Below are positions 38,356 through 50,016 of a DNA stretch of 64,000 bases, one piece after another. This DNA is from Pseudomonas asplenii (GTDB lineage: Bacteria; Pseudomonadota; Gammaproteobacteria; Pseudomonadales; Pseudomonadaceae): positions 2,604,001 to 2,668,000 of the forward strand of contig NZ_LT629777.1 in assembly GCF_900105475.1 (NCBI RefSeq), in the 5' to 3' direction. How positions within the stretch are numbered: position 1 is the first letter of the stretch; each line of letters begins with the position of its first letter. The notes under the pieces were generated by a model that was not told the DNA's origin, searched no databases, and saw nothing but the letters and a program-made list of their open reading frames with translations. The translations under genes were made by a program, and so were the position numbers.

Positions 38356-39798
38356 ATGAGCGAGTTGTTGTCCTCAGTCAGCGAACACCTGTTGGCGCCG
38401 GGTGGCGTGACCATCGAAAACCTTCAATCGGTCCTGGGTGACCTGGCCGGGCCTGGCATCGACGCCGCCGACCTGTATTTCCAGGGACAGATTTCCGAGT
38501 CCTGGGCGCTTGAAGACGGCATCGTCAAGGAAGGCAGCTTCAACCTTGACCAGGGTGTCGGCGTGCGGGCGCAGTCCGGTGAAAAAACCGGTTTCGCCTA
38601 CAGCAACGCGATCACTCTCGAAGCGCTGGGCGCAGCCGCACGCGCGGCCCGCTCGATTTCCCGTGCCGGGCAGAACGGTCGGGTGCAGGCGTTCACTTCC
38701 CGGGATGTGGCGCAACTCTATGCGCCGGACAACCCGCTGGATGTCATGAGCCGCGCGGAAAAGGTCGAGTTGCTCAAGCGTATCGACGTTGCCACTCGTG
38801 CCCTGGATCCGCGTATCCAGCAGGTTTCGGTGAGCATGGCAGGTGTCTGGGAACGCATCCTGGTGGCTTCCACCGACGGTGGCCTGGCGGCGGATGTGCG
38901 CCCGCTGGTGCGATTCAACGTCAGCGTGATCGTCGAGCAGAACGGTCGCCGCGAACGCGGTGGGCATGGTGGTGGCGGACGTACCGACTATCGCTATTTC
39001 CTCAGCGAGGACCGCGCCATGGGTTATGCCCGCGAGGCCTTGCGCCAGGCGCTGGTCAACCTCGAAGCGGTTCCCGCCCCGGCTGGTACGCTGCCGGTGG
39101 TGCTCGGTTCCGGTTGGTCCGGGGTGCTGCTGCATGAAGCGGTCGGGCACGGCCTGGAGGGCGATTTCAACCGCAAGGGCAGTTCGGCCTACAGCGGCCG
39201 GATGGGTGAACGGGTTGCTTCGAGCCTGTGCACCATCGTCGACGATGGCACCCTGGCTGGTCGTCGCGGTTCGCTGAGTGTCGATGACGAAGGCACCCCG
39301 ACCGAGTGCACCACGCTGATCGAGAACGGTGTGCTCAAGGGCTACATGCAGGACAAACTCAATGCCCGTCTGATGGGCGTGGCCCGGACCGGTAACGGCC
39401 GCCGTGAATCCTACGCGCACCTGCCGATGCCACGCATGACCAACACCTACATGCTCGGTGGCGAGAGCGATCCGGCGGAAATCATCGCGTCGGTGAAGAA
39501 AGGCATCTACTGCGCCAACCTGGGGGGCGGTCAGGTCGATATCACCAGTGGCAAATTCGTGTTCTCCACCAGCGAGGCCTACCTGATAGAAGACGGCAAG
39601 ATTACCGCGCCGGTCAAGGGCGCGACGCTGATCGGCAACGGCCCGGAAGCCATGAGCCGGGTTTCGATGGTTGGTAACGATCTGGCGTTGGACAGTGGTG
39701 TGGGGACGTGTGGCAAGGATGGGCAGTCGGTGCCGGTGGGTGTCGGCCAACCGACCCTGAAGATCGACGCGATCACCGTGGGTGGCACGGGCGCGTAA
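38356..39798 (+). CDS. tldD: Metalloprotease TldD
   Basis: 480 residues. TldD pairs with TldE/PmbA to form a zinc protease that degrades unfolded peptides and matures microcins and RiPPs. The zinc motif HExxxH is present (H260-E261, H265 in [13 protein letters not shown]), followed by the typical [14 protein letters not shown]. Its partner pmbA lies 692 bases downstream, beyond the oppositely oriented yjgA. Confidence 0.97.
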   Translation: MSELLSSVSEHLLAPGGVTIENLQSVLGDLAGPGIDAADLYFQGQISESWALEDGIVKEGSFNLDQGVGVRAQSGEKTGFAYSNAITLEALGAAARAARSISRAGQNGRVQAFTSRDVAQLYAPDNPLDVMSRAEKVELLKRIDVATRALDPRIQQVSVSMAGVWERILVASTDGGLAADVRPLVRFNVSVIVEQNGRRERGGHGGGGRTDYRYFLSEDRAMGYAREALRQALVNLEAVPAPAGTLPVVLGSGWSGVLLHEAVGHGLEGDFNRKGSSAYSGRMGERVASSLCTIVDDGTLAGRRGSLSVDDEGTPTECTTLIENGVLKGYMQDKLNARLMGVARTGNGRRESYAHLPMPRMTNTYMLGGESDPAEIIASVKKGIYCANLGGGQVDITSGKFVFSTSEAYLIEDGKITAPVKGATLIGNGPEAMSRVSMVGNDLALDSGVGTCGKDGQSVPVGVGQPTLKIDAITVGGTGA

Positions 39799-39846
39799 GG
39801 GAAGGGGGCACGGGTGAGCCGAATGCCGGCCCACCCCTGGCGACAC

Positions 39847-40368
39847 TCAACGCAGACCGCGGTGGGTATCGTCCAGATCCCGGATGTACTTGAAGACTTT
39901 ACGGCTGGAAGCCGGTGGCTTGTTGTGTGCCAGCTCGTGCTGGGCCTGACGGATCAGAGAGCGCAGTTGCTGGCGGTCCGCTTCGGGATATTCGCCGACG
40001 AACTTTTCCAGCACATCGTCGTTGCCGGTGATCAGGCGATCACGCCAGCGCTCGAGGTTGTGGAAGCGTTCGTTGTACTGCTTGGTGGACGCGTCGACCT
40101 GGTCGAGGACCACCTGGATGGCGTCGATGTCCTGGTCGCGCATCAGCTTGCCGATGAACAGGATGTGCCGTTTACGCGCGATGTTCGCGGTGTGCTTCGG
40201 CGCATCGGCCAAGGCACGGCGCAAGCCGTCGGTCAGTGGCAGTTTTGCCAGCAGGTCAGGCTTGAGTGTGGTAAGTCGCTCGCCGAGATCAACCAGAGCA
40301 TGCAGCTCGCGTTTGACCTGGGATTTGCTTTTCTCCCCATCGAGGGAGTCGTCGTAAGAATCAACCAT
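39847..40368 (-). CDS. yjgA: Ribosome biogenesis factor YjgA (DarP, DUF615)
   Basis: 173 residues. Co-purifies with the 50S subunit in E. coli and helps late 50S assembly. Signatures: [34 protein letters not shown] and the C-terminal [11 protein letters not shown]. Start at 40368 (MVDSYDDS) preferred to a site five codons earlier. Transcribed against tldD and pmbA, which flank it on both sides. Confidence 0.94.
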   Translation of the reverse strand: MVDSYDDSLDGEKSKSQVKRELHALVDLGERLTTLKPDLLAKLPLTDGLRRALADAPKHTANIARKRHILFIGKLMRDQDIDAIQVVLDQVDASTKQYNERFHNLERWRDRLITGNDDVLEKFVGEYPEADRQQLRSLIRQAQHELAHNKPPASSRKVFKYIRDLDDTHRGLR

Positions 40369-40490
40369 GGTGGCAGTCCGCAAAGAAACGCCGCCATGAT
40401 AACCAGTCGGGGGCCGCTTGTCCGGCCCGGTCGCTCAATGGGCGTGACTGAAAGCTGCATTTGAGTGGAGAAAGCTGAGTGGAGAAGACC

Positions 40491-41837
40491 ATGAGCGCAG
40501 CACAAAGCGTTGGCCCGCAGGCTCTGCCGGTCCTGCAGGAGCAGGTCGAGCAGATTCTTGCCGAAGCCAGGCGCCAGGGGGCCAGTGCCTGTGAGGTGGC
40601 GGTGTCCGTGGAGCAGGGGCTGTCGACGTCGGTACGCCAGCGGGAAGTGGAAACGGTCGAGTTCAACCGTGACCAGGGTTTTGGCATCACCTTGTATCTC
40701 GGGCAACGCAAGGGCTCGGCCAGCACTTCGGCCAGCGGCGCCGAAGCCATTCGCGAGACCGTTGCCGCTGCGTTGGCTATCGCTCGGCACACGTCCGAGG
40801 ATGAGTGTTCCGGGTTGGCCGATGCAGCCCTGATGGCCAAGGAGATCAAGGATTTCGACCTGTTCCATGAATGGAACATCACCCCCGAGCAGGCCATCGA
40901 GCGGGCACTGATTTGCGAGGCGGCGGCTTTCGAGGCTGACAGCCGGATCAAGAACGCCGACGGCACCACCCTGAGCACCTCCCAAGGGTGCCGGGTCTAC
41001 GGTAACAGCCATGGTTTCATCGCCGGGTCCGCGTCGACGCGCCACAGCCTCAGTTGCGTGATGATCGCCGAAGGTGAGGGGCAGATGCAGCGTGACTACT
41101 GGTACGACGTCAATCGCCAGGGCGAGTTGCTGGTCGATGCTGTCAGTATTGGTCGCAAGGCCGCGCAGCGGGCGGCCAGCCGCCTGGGCGCGCGCCCGGT
41201 TCCGACCTGCGAAGTGCCGGTGCTGTTTTCGGCGGAACTGGCCGGAGGCCTGTTCGGTAGCTTCCTGTCGGCGATTTCCGGCGGCAACCTGTACCGCAAG
41301 TCTTCGTTCCTCGAGGGGGCGCTGGGGCAGCGGTTGTTCCCGGAGTGGCTGACCATCGATGAGCGCCCGCACCTGATGCGCGCCATGAGCAGTTCGTCCT
41401 TCGATAGCGATGGTCTGGCCACCTATGCCAAGCCGTTCGTCGAGAACGGCACGCTGGTGTCCTATATTCTGGGGACCTATTCGGGGCGCAAGTTGGGGCT
41501 GCCGAGTACCGCCAACGCCGGCGGCGTGCACAACCTGTTCGTCACCCACGGGGTCGAGGACCAGGATGCGCTGATCCGCCGGATGGGACGCGGCCTGCTG
41601 GTGACTGAACTGATGGGCCATGGTCTGAACATGGTGACCGGCGATTACTCGCGCGGTGCGGCAGGTTTCTGGGTCGAGAATGGCGAGATCCAGTTCCCGG
41701 TCCAGGAAGTGACCATTGCCGGCAACATGCGCGACATGTTCAAGCAGATCGTCGCCGTTGGCAGCGATCTCGAACTGCGCAGCAATATCCGCACCGGCTC
41801 GGTGCTGATCGAACGGATGACCGTCGCCGGTAGCTGA
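40491..41837 (+). CDS. pmbA: Metalloprotease PmbA/TldE
   Basis: 448 residues. The inactive-looking partner of TldD: same fold but no HExxxH, having GLFGSFLSAISGGNLYRKSSF in its place (abbreviated context). Together they form the TldD/E heterodimer. GTGGAGAAG lies just upstream of the ATG at 40491. Followed by an intrinsic terminator. Confidence 0.96.
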   Translation: MSAAQSVGPQALPVLQEQVEQILAEARRQGASACEVAVSVEQGLSTSVRQREVETVEFNRDQGFGITLYLGQRKGSASTSASGAEAIRETVAAALAIARHTSEDECSGLADAALMAKEIKDFDLFHEWNITPEQAIERALICEAAAFEADSRIKNADGTTLSTSQGCRVYGNSHGFIAGSASTRHSLSCVMIAEGEGQMQRDYWYDVNRQGELLVDAVSIGRKAAQRAASRLGARPVPTCEVPVLFSAELAGGLFGSFLSAISGGNLYRKSSFLEGALGQRLFPEWLTIDERPHLMRAMSSSSFDSDGLATYAKPFVENGTLVSYILGTYSGRKLGLPSTANAGGVHNLFVTHGVEDQDALIRRMGRGLLVTELMGHGLNMVTGDYSRGAAGFWVENGEIQFPVQEVTIAGNMRDMFKQIVAVGSDLELRSNIRTGSVLIERMTVAGS

Positions 41838-41859
41838 TTCACCCCGTTACCCGAACGAA

Positions 41860-41892
41860 AGGCGTGCCGCGTTGAGCGGCACGCCTTTTTTT
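41860..41892 (+). terminator. Intrinsic terminator after pmbA
   Basis: AGGCGTGCCGC paired with GCGGCACGCCT around GTTGA, then a run of T. It isolates pmbA from the iron-regulated operon that follows. Confidence 0.93.
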
Positions 41893-41934
41893 GTGCCTGG
41901 TTCAGAAAGATTGTTTTGATTATCAATATCGGAT

Positions 41935-41953
41935 AATAATAAATCTCATTATC
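41935..41953. promoter_or_regulatory. Fur box of the fagA-fumC-orfX-sodA operon
   Basis: AATAATAAATCTCATTATC matches 14 of 19 positions of the Fur consensus, with the right half perfect. Further GATAAT-type hexamers just upstream (TGATTATCAATATC, 41918-41931) suggest an extended site. It ends 15 bases before the fagA ATG, so Fur would block this promoter when iron is plentiful. Confidence 0.85.
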
Positions 41954-41968
41954 GAATGAGCCTGGGTC

Positions 41969-42356
41969 ATGAGTTCTGTCTTGCATGAGCAACCCTATCT
42001 GGACAGCTGGCGCTGGATGAGTCGCCAGGTCCGCTGTGCGCTGCTGCCGGACGAGCCCCGGCTGATCGATCATTACCTCGCCGAAGGCCGCTATCTGGCC
42101 TGCTGCACACCCACTTCGCCCTGGACCATCGCCGAAACCGCCTTGCGCCTGTTGCTCGACACAGCCACCGACACCGCGTTGCCCTGGCACTGGCGTTCGT
42201 TATGCCTGGACCAGGCCTGGCGACCGCTGCGTGACCTGGAGCGCCTGGCGTTATGCAACTGTCGGCGGCGGCGCTGGCAACGCTTTGCCTGGCAATTGGC
42301 GAACTGTTCGCTGCTGCCTTCCATTCCCCTGACTGAACTGGTGCAAGGATTTCCCG

Positions 42357-42364
<8 letters not shown>
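41969..42364 (+). CDS. fagA: FagA, Fur-associated gene product
   Basis: 131 residues, Trp- and Leu-rich, with a C-terminal cysteine and arginine patch (LCNCRRRRWQRF). No enzymatic motif. Named from P. aeruginosa, where fagA-fumC-orfX-sodA is one iron-repressed operon. Identification rests mainly on position (first gene after the Fur box, before fumC) plus my recollection of size. Overlaps fumC by 8 bases. Function unknown. Confidence 0.85.
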
Positions 42365-43733
<1,369 letters not shown>

Positions 43734-43759
43734 CCCACTGGATTGTCTGGAGGTTCGTC

Positions 43760-44200
43760 ATGGAACACTGGAGACGCACGATCGAAAGGGCCAACCGCCA
43801 TTTCAACCTGGGCGAGCTGGTTGATGCCCGCGAACACTACCTGCAGGCGCTGGCCCTGGCGCAGGTGCTGTTCGAGCGCTGGCCGGATGCCGAGGAGGCG
43901 GTGGCCGCCTGCGTGATTTCCCACCATAACCTGGCGGACCTGCACCTGCGCCTCAACCAGCCAGAAGAGAGCGTCGAGTACCTGTGTGCCGTTCACCAGC
44001 GCCTGTTGCAGGCGATGCAGGACACCCGACTCGCTCCCGCACTGCGTGAAGCGGCGTTGCATCAGAGCAGCAAAACCTACGTCGAACTGCTGGCCTTCAT
44101 CAGCGAATACGGCGAATACCCCCGCACCAGCCGTCTGCTCCACAGCCAGACGGCCTCCTCGGGCACGGTCCCGTCGAGTCATCAACATGGAGTTCATTGA
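43760..44200 (+). CDS. OrfX of the fumC-sodA operon
   Basis: 146 residues, mostly helical, with TPR-like amphipathic helices ([20 protein letters not shown]). Ends in a Ser/His-rich stretch. No known function; the same small gene separates fumC and sodA in P. aeruginosa. A GGAGG-type site lies 8 bases before its ATG. sodA starts 1 base after its stop. Confidence 0.85.
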   Translation: MEHWRRTIERANRHFNLGELVDAREHYLQALALAQVLFERWPDAEEAVAACVISHHNLADLHLRLNQPEESVEYLCAVHQRLLQAMQDTRLAPALREAALHQSSKTYVELLAFISEYGEYPRTSRLLHSQTASSGTVPSSHQHGVH

Positions 44201-44201
44201 A

Positions 44202-44813
44202 ATGCCCTACACCTTGCCTGCGCTGCCTTACAGTTACGACGCCCTGGAGCCGCATATCGATGCCAAAACCATGGAGATCCACTACACCACGCACCACCAG
44301 ACCTACGTCACCAACCTCAATGCAGCCGTCGGGGGTTCGCAATGGGCCGACTGGTCAGTCGAGGCGCTGGTGGCTGGTGTCGGGCAACTGCCGGAAAAAA
44401 TGCGTCCGGCAGTGATCAACCATGGCGGTGGTCATGCCAACCATTCGTTGTTCTGGGCAGTGATGAGCCCACTGGGCGGTGGTGAGCCTGAGGCGGCGCT
44501 GGGGCAGGCTCTCGATGAGCAACTGGGGGGTTTCGAAGCCTTCAAGGACGCCTTTACCAAAGCCGCATTGACGCGTTTCGGCAGCGGCTGGGCCTGGCTC
44601 AGCGTGACCCCGCAGAAAAAACTGGTGGTCGAGAGCAGTGGCAACCAGGACAGCCCGCTGATGAATGGCAATACGCCGATCCTCGGCCTGGATGTCTGGG
44701 AGCACGCCTATTACCTGCTGTACCAGAACCGTCGGCCGGAATACATCAACGCCTTCTATAACGTGATCAATTGGCCGGAAGTCGAACGGCGTTATCTCGC
44801 TGCCCTGGCATGA
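44202..44813 (+). CDS. sodA: Superoxide dismutase (Mn)
   Basis: 203 residues. Dismutates superoxide; the Mn form substitutes for Fe-SOD when iron is scarce. Metal ligands His27, His81, Asp164 and His168 are all present (DVWEHAYYL). The GGHANH context and the Gln in GNQDSPLM indicate manganese specificity. Start at 44202 ([10 protein letters not shown]) just follows the orfX stop; GGAG lies in the orfX end. Confidence 0.96.
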   Translation: MPYTLPALPYSYDALEPHIDAKTMEIHYTTHHQTYVTNLNAAVGGSQWADWSVEALVAGVGQLPEKMRPAVINHGGGHANHSLFWAVMSPLGGGEPEAALGQALDEQLGGFEAFKDAFTKAALTRFGSGWAWLSVTPQKKLVVESSGNQDSPLMNGNTPILGLDVWEHAYYLLYQNRRPEYINAFYNVINWPEVERRYLAALA

Positions 44814-44841
44814 ACCATATGACCCACAAGATCCAAAGCCG

Positions 44842-44970
44842 ATGATGGAGACTGAAACCGTGGCAATGAGCACAGGGCGACGATTTCGCCAGGGAGTAGG
44901 CTTGCTGTTGTTGCTGGCGGGAGTGGTATTGCTTGTTGCGCGGCTGTTCGGCGGGGCGGGAGGCGGTTGA
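44842..44970 (+). pseudogene. Small membrane ORF, possible remnant of a ZIP transporter gene
   Basis: A 42-codon ORF (ATG ATG at 44842; internal ATG at 44866) encoding METETVAMSTGRRFRQGVG-like N-terminus followed by one hydrophobic helix (LLLLLAGVVLLVARLF) and GGAGGG. It lies 28 bases after sodA. In PAO1 this place is held by a ZIP-family metal transporter gene (PA4467). The ORF resembles a truncated first membrane segment of such a gene, but it could equally be a genuine small protein. No further ZIP-like sequence follows. Confidence 0.4.
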
Positions 44971-45058
44971 TAGCAGGGGCGACGGTGGTGAAACGATCGA
45001 TGGCAAGCTGGCTCCCCACTGCTTGGTGTGGGGCTGGCCTGCAGTGTGGGGCGAGTGT

Positions 45059-45331
45059 TTACTCGCCTTCGTCGAAATAGTTGTTGATCAGTGCCACCAG
45101 CGCTTCCATCGCCTCGTTTTCCTGCTCGCCTTCGGTTTTCATGTGAATCTTGGTGCCCTTGCCGGCAGCCAGCATCATCATGGCCATGATGCTCTTGCCA
45201 TCGACCATGCTCTCGGGGGTGCGTCCTACCCGGATCTGGCAAGGGTACTGACCGGCAACGCCGACGAACTTCGCGGAAGCGCGGGCGTGCAGGCCCAGTT
45301 TGTTGATGATTTCGATTTCCAGAGCGGGCAT
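45059..45331 (-). CDS. ptsO: Phosphocarrier NPr (PtsO) of the nitrogen PTS
   Basis: 90 residues. HPr-like carrier passing phosphate from PtsP to PtsN. Active His15 in NKLGLHARASAKFV; the regulatory-serine region KSIMAMMMLAAGKGT is typical of NPr. Last gene of the rpoN operon, 16 bases after rapZ. A CCCCAC/GTGGGG hairpin (45016-45038) lies beyond its stop. Confidence 0.96.
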   Translation of the reverse strand: MPALEIEIINKLGLHARASAKFVGVAGQYPCQIRVGRTPESMVDGKSIMAMMMLAAGKGTKIHMKTEGEQENEAMEALVALINNYFDEGE

Positions 45332-45347
45332 CGCGATGGTGATCCTT

Positions 45348-46205
45348 TCAGCTAAGGTCGCGGTGGCGGACCTGGACGTTCTTCAGGGATTGTTGCAAGA
45401 GCCGACCCAGACGCTCGGTCAGATAGACGGAGCGGTGATGCCCGCCGGTGCAGCCAATGGCAATAGTGACATACGCACGGTTGCTGGCAGCGAAGCGTGG
45501 CAACCATTTGAGCAGGTAGCTGGAAATGTCCTGGAACATTTCCTCGACATCCGGTTGCGCGGCAAGGTAATCGGCCACTGGCTGGTCGAGTCCGGACTGC
45601 TCGCGCAACTCGGGTTTCCAATACGGATTGGGCAGGCAGCGCACGTCGAACACCAGGTCGGCGTCCACCGGCATGCCGCGCTTGAAGCCGAACGATTCTA
45701 TCAGAAACGCGGTGCCCGGTTCCGGCTGGTTCAGCAGACGCAGCTTGATGGTGTCACGCAACTGGTAGAGATTCAGATGGGTGGTGTTGACCTTGAGGTC
45801 GGCCAGATCGGCAATCGGTCCCAGCAGGTTGGTCTCGTCGCGTATGGCCTCGGCCAGCGAGCGATTGGCACTGCTCAGGGGGTGGCGCCTGCGTGTCTCG
45901 GAGAAGCGCTTGAGCAGGGTTTCCTCGTCGGCATCCAGGTACAGGACGTCGCACTGGATATGCCGGCCGCGGACTTCGTTCAGCAGTTCGGGAAAGCGTG
46001 ACAGGTGACTCGGCAGGTTGCGTGCGTCGATGGACACGGCGACCAGCGGCTGTGCCAGCTCGGTATTGATCAGTGCCCGTTCGGCCAGTTCCGGCAAGAG
46101 TCCGGCCGGCAGGTTGTCGATGCAGTAATAGCCGCTGTCCTCGAGTACATCGAGGGCGGTGCTTTTACCTGAGCCGGAGCGGCCGCTGACGATGATCAAG
46201 CGCAT
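45348..46205 (-). CDS. rapZ: RNase adapter RapZ / YvcJ-family nucleotide-binding protein
   Basis: 285 residues. P-loop protein that in E. coli targets GlmZ sRNA to RNase E to control GlmS. Walker A GRSGSGKS (8-15), the middle [16 protein letters not shown] and the C-terminal [17 protein letters not shown] are diagnostic. Whether GlmZ-type control exists in pseudomonads is unclear. 2 bases from ptsN. Confidence 0.96.
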   Translation of the reverse strand: MRLIIVSGRSGSGKSTALDVLEDSGYYCIDNLPAGLLPELAERALINTELAQPLVAVSIDARNLPSHLSRFPELLNEVRGRHIQCDVLYLDADEETLLKRFSETRRRHPLSSANRSLAEAIRDETNLLGPIADLADLKVNTTHLNLYQLRDTIKLRLLNQPEPGTAFLIESFGFKRGMPVDADLVFDVRCLPNPYWKPELREQSGLDQPVADYLAAQPDVEEMFQDISSYLLKWLPRFAASNRAYVTIAIGCTGGHHRSVYLTERLGRLLQQSLKNVQVRHRDLS

Positions 46206-46207
46206 GT

Positions 46208-46672
46208 TTACTGACCGTTTTGTACGTCCAGGACAACCCGATACAGGGCCTCGTTGCTCGGTGCGCTACGCAGGCGGTCACGCACTTCCTTGCGATCCAG
46301 CATGCTGGCTATCTGCCTGAGCAATTCCAGGTGGGCATCGGTGGCGGCCTGCGGGACCAGCAATACGAACAGCAGGTCTACCGGGGCACCGTCGATGGCG
46401 TCGAAATCGATGGGGGCGTCCAGGTGCATCAGGGCACTGATGGGCGCCTCACAGCCTTTGAGGCGGCAGTGGGGAATGGCGATGCCGTTGCCAAAACCGG
46501 TGGAGCCGAGTTTTTCACGGGCAATCAGGCTCTCGTAGACATCCTGCATTTCCAGATCTGGCACTTCACGGCTGATCAGGTTGGCAATTTGTTCGAGGGC
46601 ACGCTTCTTACTGCCACCCGGCACGTTCACCAGGGAACGGCCGGGGGTCAGGATGTTTTCAAGTCGAATCAT
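46208..46672 (-). CDS. ptsN: PTS IIA-like nitrogen regulatory protein PtsN
   Basis: 154 residues. EIIA(Ntr), the terminal phosphoacceptor of the nitrogen PTS, influencing sigma-54 promoters and potassium uptake. The phosphorylated His68 lies in [23 protein letters not shown] is the family core. Starts 9 bases after the hpf stop. Confidence 0.96.
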   Translation of the reverse strand: MIRLENILTPGRSLVNVPGGSKKRALEQIANLISREVPDLEMQDVYESLIAREKLGSTGFGNGIAIPHCRLKGCEAPISALMHLDAPIDFDAIDGAPVDLLFVLLVPQAATDAHLELLRQIASMLDRKEVRDRLRSAPSNEALYRVVLDVQNGQ

Positions 46673-46681
46673 GGGAGGGAG

Positions 46682-46987
46682 TTAACGACCCGTACCTTGG
46701 AGCAGGTGCAGGTTCTTTTCCTTATGCTTTTTCAGTTGGCGGTCCAGCTTGTCGGTCAGCAGGTCGATGGCTGCATACATATCATCATGTTCTGCATTGG
46801 CGACGACCTCACCACCGTGGATGTGCAAAGTGGCTTCGATTTTCTGCTTCAGTTTTTCGACGGCCATTGTCACCTGTACATTGGTGATCTTGTCGAAATG
46901 GCGTTCCAATCGGTTGAGCTTTTCGCCGATATAGGCCCGCAGTGGTTCGGTCACTTCCAGTTGGTGTCCACTGATATTGACTTGCAT
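46682..46987 (-). CDS. hpf: Ribosome hibernation promoting factor
   Basis: 101 residues, short-form HPF/YfiA. Binds the 30S decoding site in stationary phase; in short-form bacteria it works with RMF to make 100S dimers. MQVNISGHQLEVTEPLR and DDMYAAIDLLTDKLDRQLKKHK are typical. Start at 46987 (AAGGAG seven bases upstream). 79 bases after rpoN, standard position. Confidence 0.96.
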   Translation of the reverse strand: MQVNISGHQLEVTEPLRAYIGEKLNRLERHFDKITNVQVTMAVEKLKQKIEATLHIHGGEVVANAEHDDMYAAIDLLTDKLDRQLKKHKEKNLHLLQGTGR

Positions 46988-47066
46988 ACAGCTTCTCCTT
47001 CGTTGCCAGTGCATAAAGCGGCAAGCCTGGTGGCTTGCCACTGGAACGCTGTGGCACGCCCGGCGG

Positions 47067-48563
47067 TTACATCAACCGCTTCCGTTCGCTGGAAGGCGCG
47101 ATCCCGAGGGACTCGCGGTACTTGGCGACGGTACGACGGGCGACCTGAATGCCTTGTGCCTCCAGTAAACCAGCGATCTTGCTGTCGCTCAACGGCTTTT
47201 TCTGATTTTCCGCTGCAACCAGTTTCTTGATGATCGCGCGGATCGCCGTGGACGAGCATTCACCGCCTTCGGAGGTGCTGACATGGCTCGAGAAAAAGTA
47301 TTTCAGTTCGTAGATACCACGCGGGGTATGCATGAATTTCTGGGTGGTGACCCGGGAAATGGTCGATTCATGCATGCCCACGGCTTCGGCGATGTCGTGC
47401 AGCACCAGTGGCTTCATCGCTTCGTCGCCGTACTCCAGGAAGCCGCGCTGGTGCTCGACGATCTGGGTGGCTACCTTCATCAACGTCTCGTTGCGGCTCT
47501 GCAGGCTCTTGATGAACCAGCGCGCCTCCTGCAACTGGTTGCGCATGAAGGTGTTGTCGGCGCTGGTGTCGGCGCGGCGGACAAAGCCGGCGTATTGTGG
47601 GTTGACCCGCAAGCGTGGCACCGATTCCTGGTTCAGCTCCACCAGCCAGCGCTCGTTGTCCTTGCGCACGATCACGTCGGGCACCACGTATTCGGCTTCG
47701 GTCGACTCGATCTGCGAGCCCGGGCGCGGGTTGAGACTCTGCACCAGTTCGATGACCTGGCGAAGTTCGTCTTCCTTGAGTTTCATGCGCCGCATCAACT
47801 GGCTGTAGTCGCGGCTGCCCAGCAGGTCGATGTAATCGGTGACCAGACGCTTGGCCTCGTTCAGCCACGGGGTCTTGGCTGACAATTGGCGCAGTTGCAG
47901 CAACAGGCATTCACCGAGGTTGCGCGCGCCGATACCGGCTGGCTCGAATTGCTGGATGCGGTGCAGGACGGCTTCGATTTCGTCGAGTTCGATGTCCAGT
48001 TCCGGGTCGAACGCTTCGAGGATTTCCTCAAGGGTCTCGTCCAGGTAGCCCTGGTTGTTGATGCAATCGATCAGCGTCACGGCGATCAGGCGATCGGTGT
48101 CGGACATCGGTGCCAGGTTCAGTTGCCACAGCAGGTGGCTTTGCAGGCTTTCACCGACGGAAGTACGGGTGGTGAAGTCCCACTCGTCGTCATCGTTGCC
48201 GGGCAGGCTGCTGGCGCTGGTCTGGTAAACGTCTTCCCAGGCGGTATCGACCGGGAGTTCGTTGGGAATGCGTTCGTTCCATTCACCTTCGTCGATGTTG
48301 TCGACGGTGGGTGCGGTTTCCTGCTGATAGGAGGTTTCCGGAACTTCGGCAGTAGTCTTTTGCTCGGCGTTGTCGGCCAGTGGATCGCTGTTATCGAAGT
48401 CGTCGCCTTCTTCCTGGCGTTCGAGCATCGGATTGGATTCCAGGGCCTCCTGGATTTCCTGCTGAAGATCCAGAGTCGACAATTGGAGCAGGCGGATGGC
48501 CTGTTGCAGCTGCGGTGTCATCGTCAGCTGCTGGCCCATTTTAAGGACGAGCGATGGTTTCAT
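47067..48563 (-). CDS. rpoN: RNA polymerase sigma-54 factor
   Basis: 498 residues. Region I is glutamine/leucine rich ([20 protein letters not shown]), region II acidic (about 50-120), and the C-terminal RpoN box [10 protein letters not shown] is at 475-484 preceded by the HTH. It directs RNA polymerase to -24/-12 promoters with enhancer-binding proteins. Start at 48563 ([11 protein letters not shown]). Linked to hpf-ptsN-rapZ-ptsO downstream. Confidence 0.98.
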   Translation of the reverse strand: MKPSLVLKMGQQLTMTPQLQQAIRLLQLSTLDLQQEIQEALESNPMLERQEEGDDFDNSDPLADNAEQKTTAEVPETSYQQETAPTVDNIDEGEWNERIPNELPVDTAWEDVYQTSASSLPGNDDDEWDFTTRTSVGESLQSHLLWQLNLAPMSDTDRLIAVTLIDCINNQGYLDETLEEILEAFDPELDIELDEIEAVLHRIQQFEPAGIGARNLGECLLLQLRQLSAKTPWLNEAKRLVTDYIDLLGSRDYSQLMRRMKLKEDELRQVIELVQSLNPRPGSQIESTEAEYVVPDVIVRKDNERWLVELNQESVPRLRVNPQYAGFVRRADTSADNTFMRNQLQEARWFIKSLQSRNETLMKVATQIVEHQRGFLEYGDEAMKPLVLHDIAEAVGMHESTISRVTTQKFMHTPRGIYELKYFFSSHVSTSEGGECSSTAIRAIIKKLVAAENQKKPLSDSKIAGLLEAQGIQVARRTVAKYRESLGIAPSSERKRLM

Positions 48564-48745
48564 GGCAGGGGCTTAACACCTTATTCGCCGGCGCGCATGC
48601 GCCATCCACTACAGGGCGCCGGAGCGCCAAACATAAGCAAATTATATGCCTGAAATCCGAGTGTTTGCCTAGAGCGCTGTAACAATAAAACAGTGGTTTT
48701 TATCGAACATTCATGCGCTCAGGCGAGTATTGGGCATCCAGATGC
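48564..48745. promoter_or_regulatory. lptB-rpoN intergenic region
   Basis: 182 bases, the widest gap in the kdsD-to-ptsO block, AT-rich around 48640-48720. An rpoN promoter is likely here, but I cannot assign boxes. A GGCGC-rich short inverted repeat (GCGCCGGAGCGCC, 48615-48627) is seen. Confidence 0.4.
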
Positions 48746-49471
48746 TTACAGGCGGAACTCGTGGCCCAGATAGACTTCCTTGACCAGTTCGTTGGCCAGG
48801 ATAGTGGCCGAATCGCCTTCGGCGATCAGCTGCCCATCGTTGACGATATAGGCGGTTTCGCAGATATCCAGGGTCTCGCGGACGTTGTGGTCGGTGATCA
48901 GTACACCGATGCCCTTGGCCTTGAGGTGGTGGATGATCTGCTTGATGTCGCCCACGGAAATCGGGTCGACGCCAGCGAAGGGCTCATCGAGCAGGATGAA
49001 CTTCGGCGCGGTGGCCAGGGCGCGGGCGATTTCCACGCGGCGCCGCTCACCACCGGACAGGCTCATGCCGAGGTTGTCGCGGATGTGGCTGATATGGAAC
49101 TCCTGCAGCAGGCTCTCCAGCTCCTGGCGGCGAGCGGCCTTGTCGAGTTCCTTGCGTGTTTCCAGGATTGCCATGATGTTGTCGGCCACCGACAGCTTGC
49201 GAAAGATCGAGGCTTCCTGTGGCAGATAACCGATCCCGGCGCGCGCGCGGCCGTGCATCGGCTGGTGGCTGACGTCCTGCTCGTCGATCAGCACGCGGCC
49301 CTGATCGGCCTGGACCAGCCCGACGATCATGTAGAAGCAGGTGGTCTTGCCGGCACCGTTGGGGCCGAGCAGACCGACGATCTGGCCGCTTTCGATCGAC
49401 AGGCTGACGTCACGCACCACCTGGCGACTCTTGTAGGCTTTGGCCAGATGCTGGGCTTTCAAAGTTGCCAT
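48746..49471 (-). CDS. lptB: LPS export ABC transporter ATP-binding protein LptB
   Basis: 241 residues. ATPase of LptB2FG that extracts LPS from the inner membrane. Walker [13 protein letters not shown] (33-44), signature [16 protein letters not shown], Walker [14 protein letters not shown]-loop in [10 protein letters not shown]. Overlaps lptA by 1 base (ATGG/TAA junction). Confidence 0.98.
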   Translation of the reverse strand: MATLKAQHLAKAYKSRQVVRDVSLSIESGQIVGLLGPNGAGKTTCFYMIVGLVQADQGRVLIDEQDVSHQPMHGRARAGIGYLPQEASIFRKLSVADNIMAILETRKELDKAARRQELESLLQEFHISHIRDNLGMSLSGGERRRVEIARALATAPKFILLDEPFAGVDPISVGDIKQIIHHLKAKGIGVLITDHNVRETLDICETAYIVNDGQLIAEGDSATILANELVKEVYLGHEFRL

Positions 49472-50016
49472 TACTGGGCCTTTTGCTCGTCGGTTTTCTT
49501 TTTCGGCTGGATCACCATGTCGATGCGCTGGCGCGGCGTGGTGATCGGAGTGCCGTTGGCACGACCGGCGGTCGCCACCTGTTTCACCGTGTCATAGACG
49601 ATCTTCTCGCCTTCGGTGGTGTTGCCTTCGTTGATCACCTTGGCCTGGTCGATCAGGACGATGCGGTTCTGCTGGGCGTGGTACTGGATGGTCTTGCCAT
49701 AACCCTTGACCGGCTGTGGGTCGGTGGCTTTCTGCTTCTGTTCGAAGTAGGCCAGGTTGCCCACGGAGGTCACCACGTCGATGGCGCCGTCCTTGGTCCG
49801 GGTGAGCGTCACGGTGTTGCCCTTAACGATCATCGAACCTTGAGTGATGATGACGTCGCCCTTGTAGGTGGCGATGCCTTGTTTGTCATCCAGTTGAGCA
49901 TCGTCAGCTTGAACGCGGATGGGCTGCTCGCTGTCGTTCGGCAGAGCCCAGGCGCTCACGCTTCCCAGTGCTGCGCCCAGGCTGAGCAAAATAGGGAGGG
50001 TTTTAACGAGACTCAT
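49471..50016 (-). CDS. lptA: LPS transport periplasmic protein LptA
   Basis: 181 residues. Signal peptide cut after AWA (about residue 24), then the OstA/LptA beta-jellyroll: [35 protein letters not shown]. It forms the periplasmic bridge for LPS. Overlaps lptC by 14 bases. Confidence 0.96.
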   Translation of the reverse strand: MSLVKTLPILLSLGAALGSVSAWALPNDSEQPIRVQADDAQLDDKQGIATYKGDVIITQGSMIVKGNTVTLTRTKDGAIDVVTSVGNLAYFEQKQKATDPQPVKGYGKTIQYHAQQNRIVLIDQAKVINEGNTTEGEKIVYDTVKQVATAGRANGTPITTPRQRIDMVIQPKKKTDEQKAQ

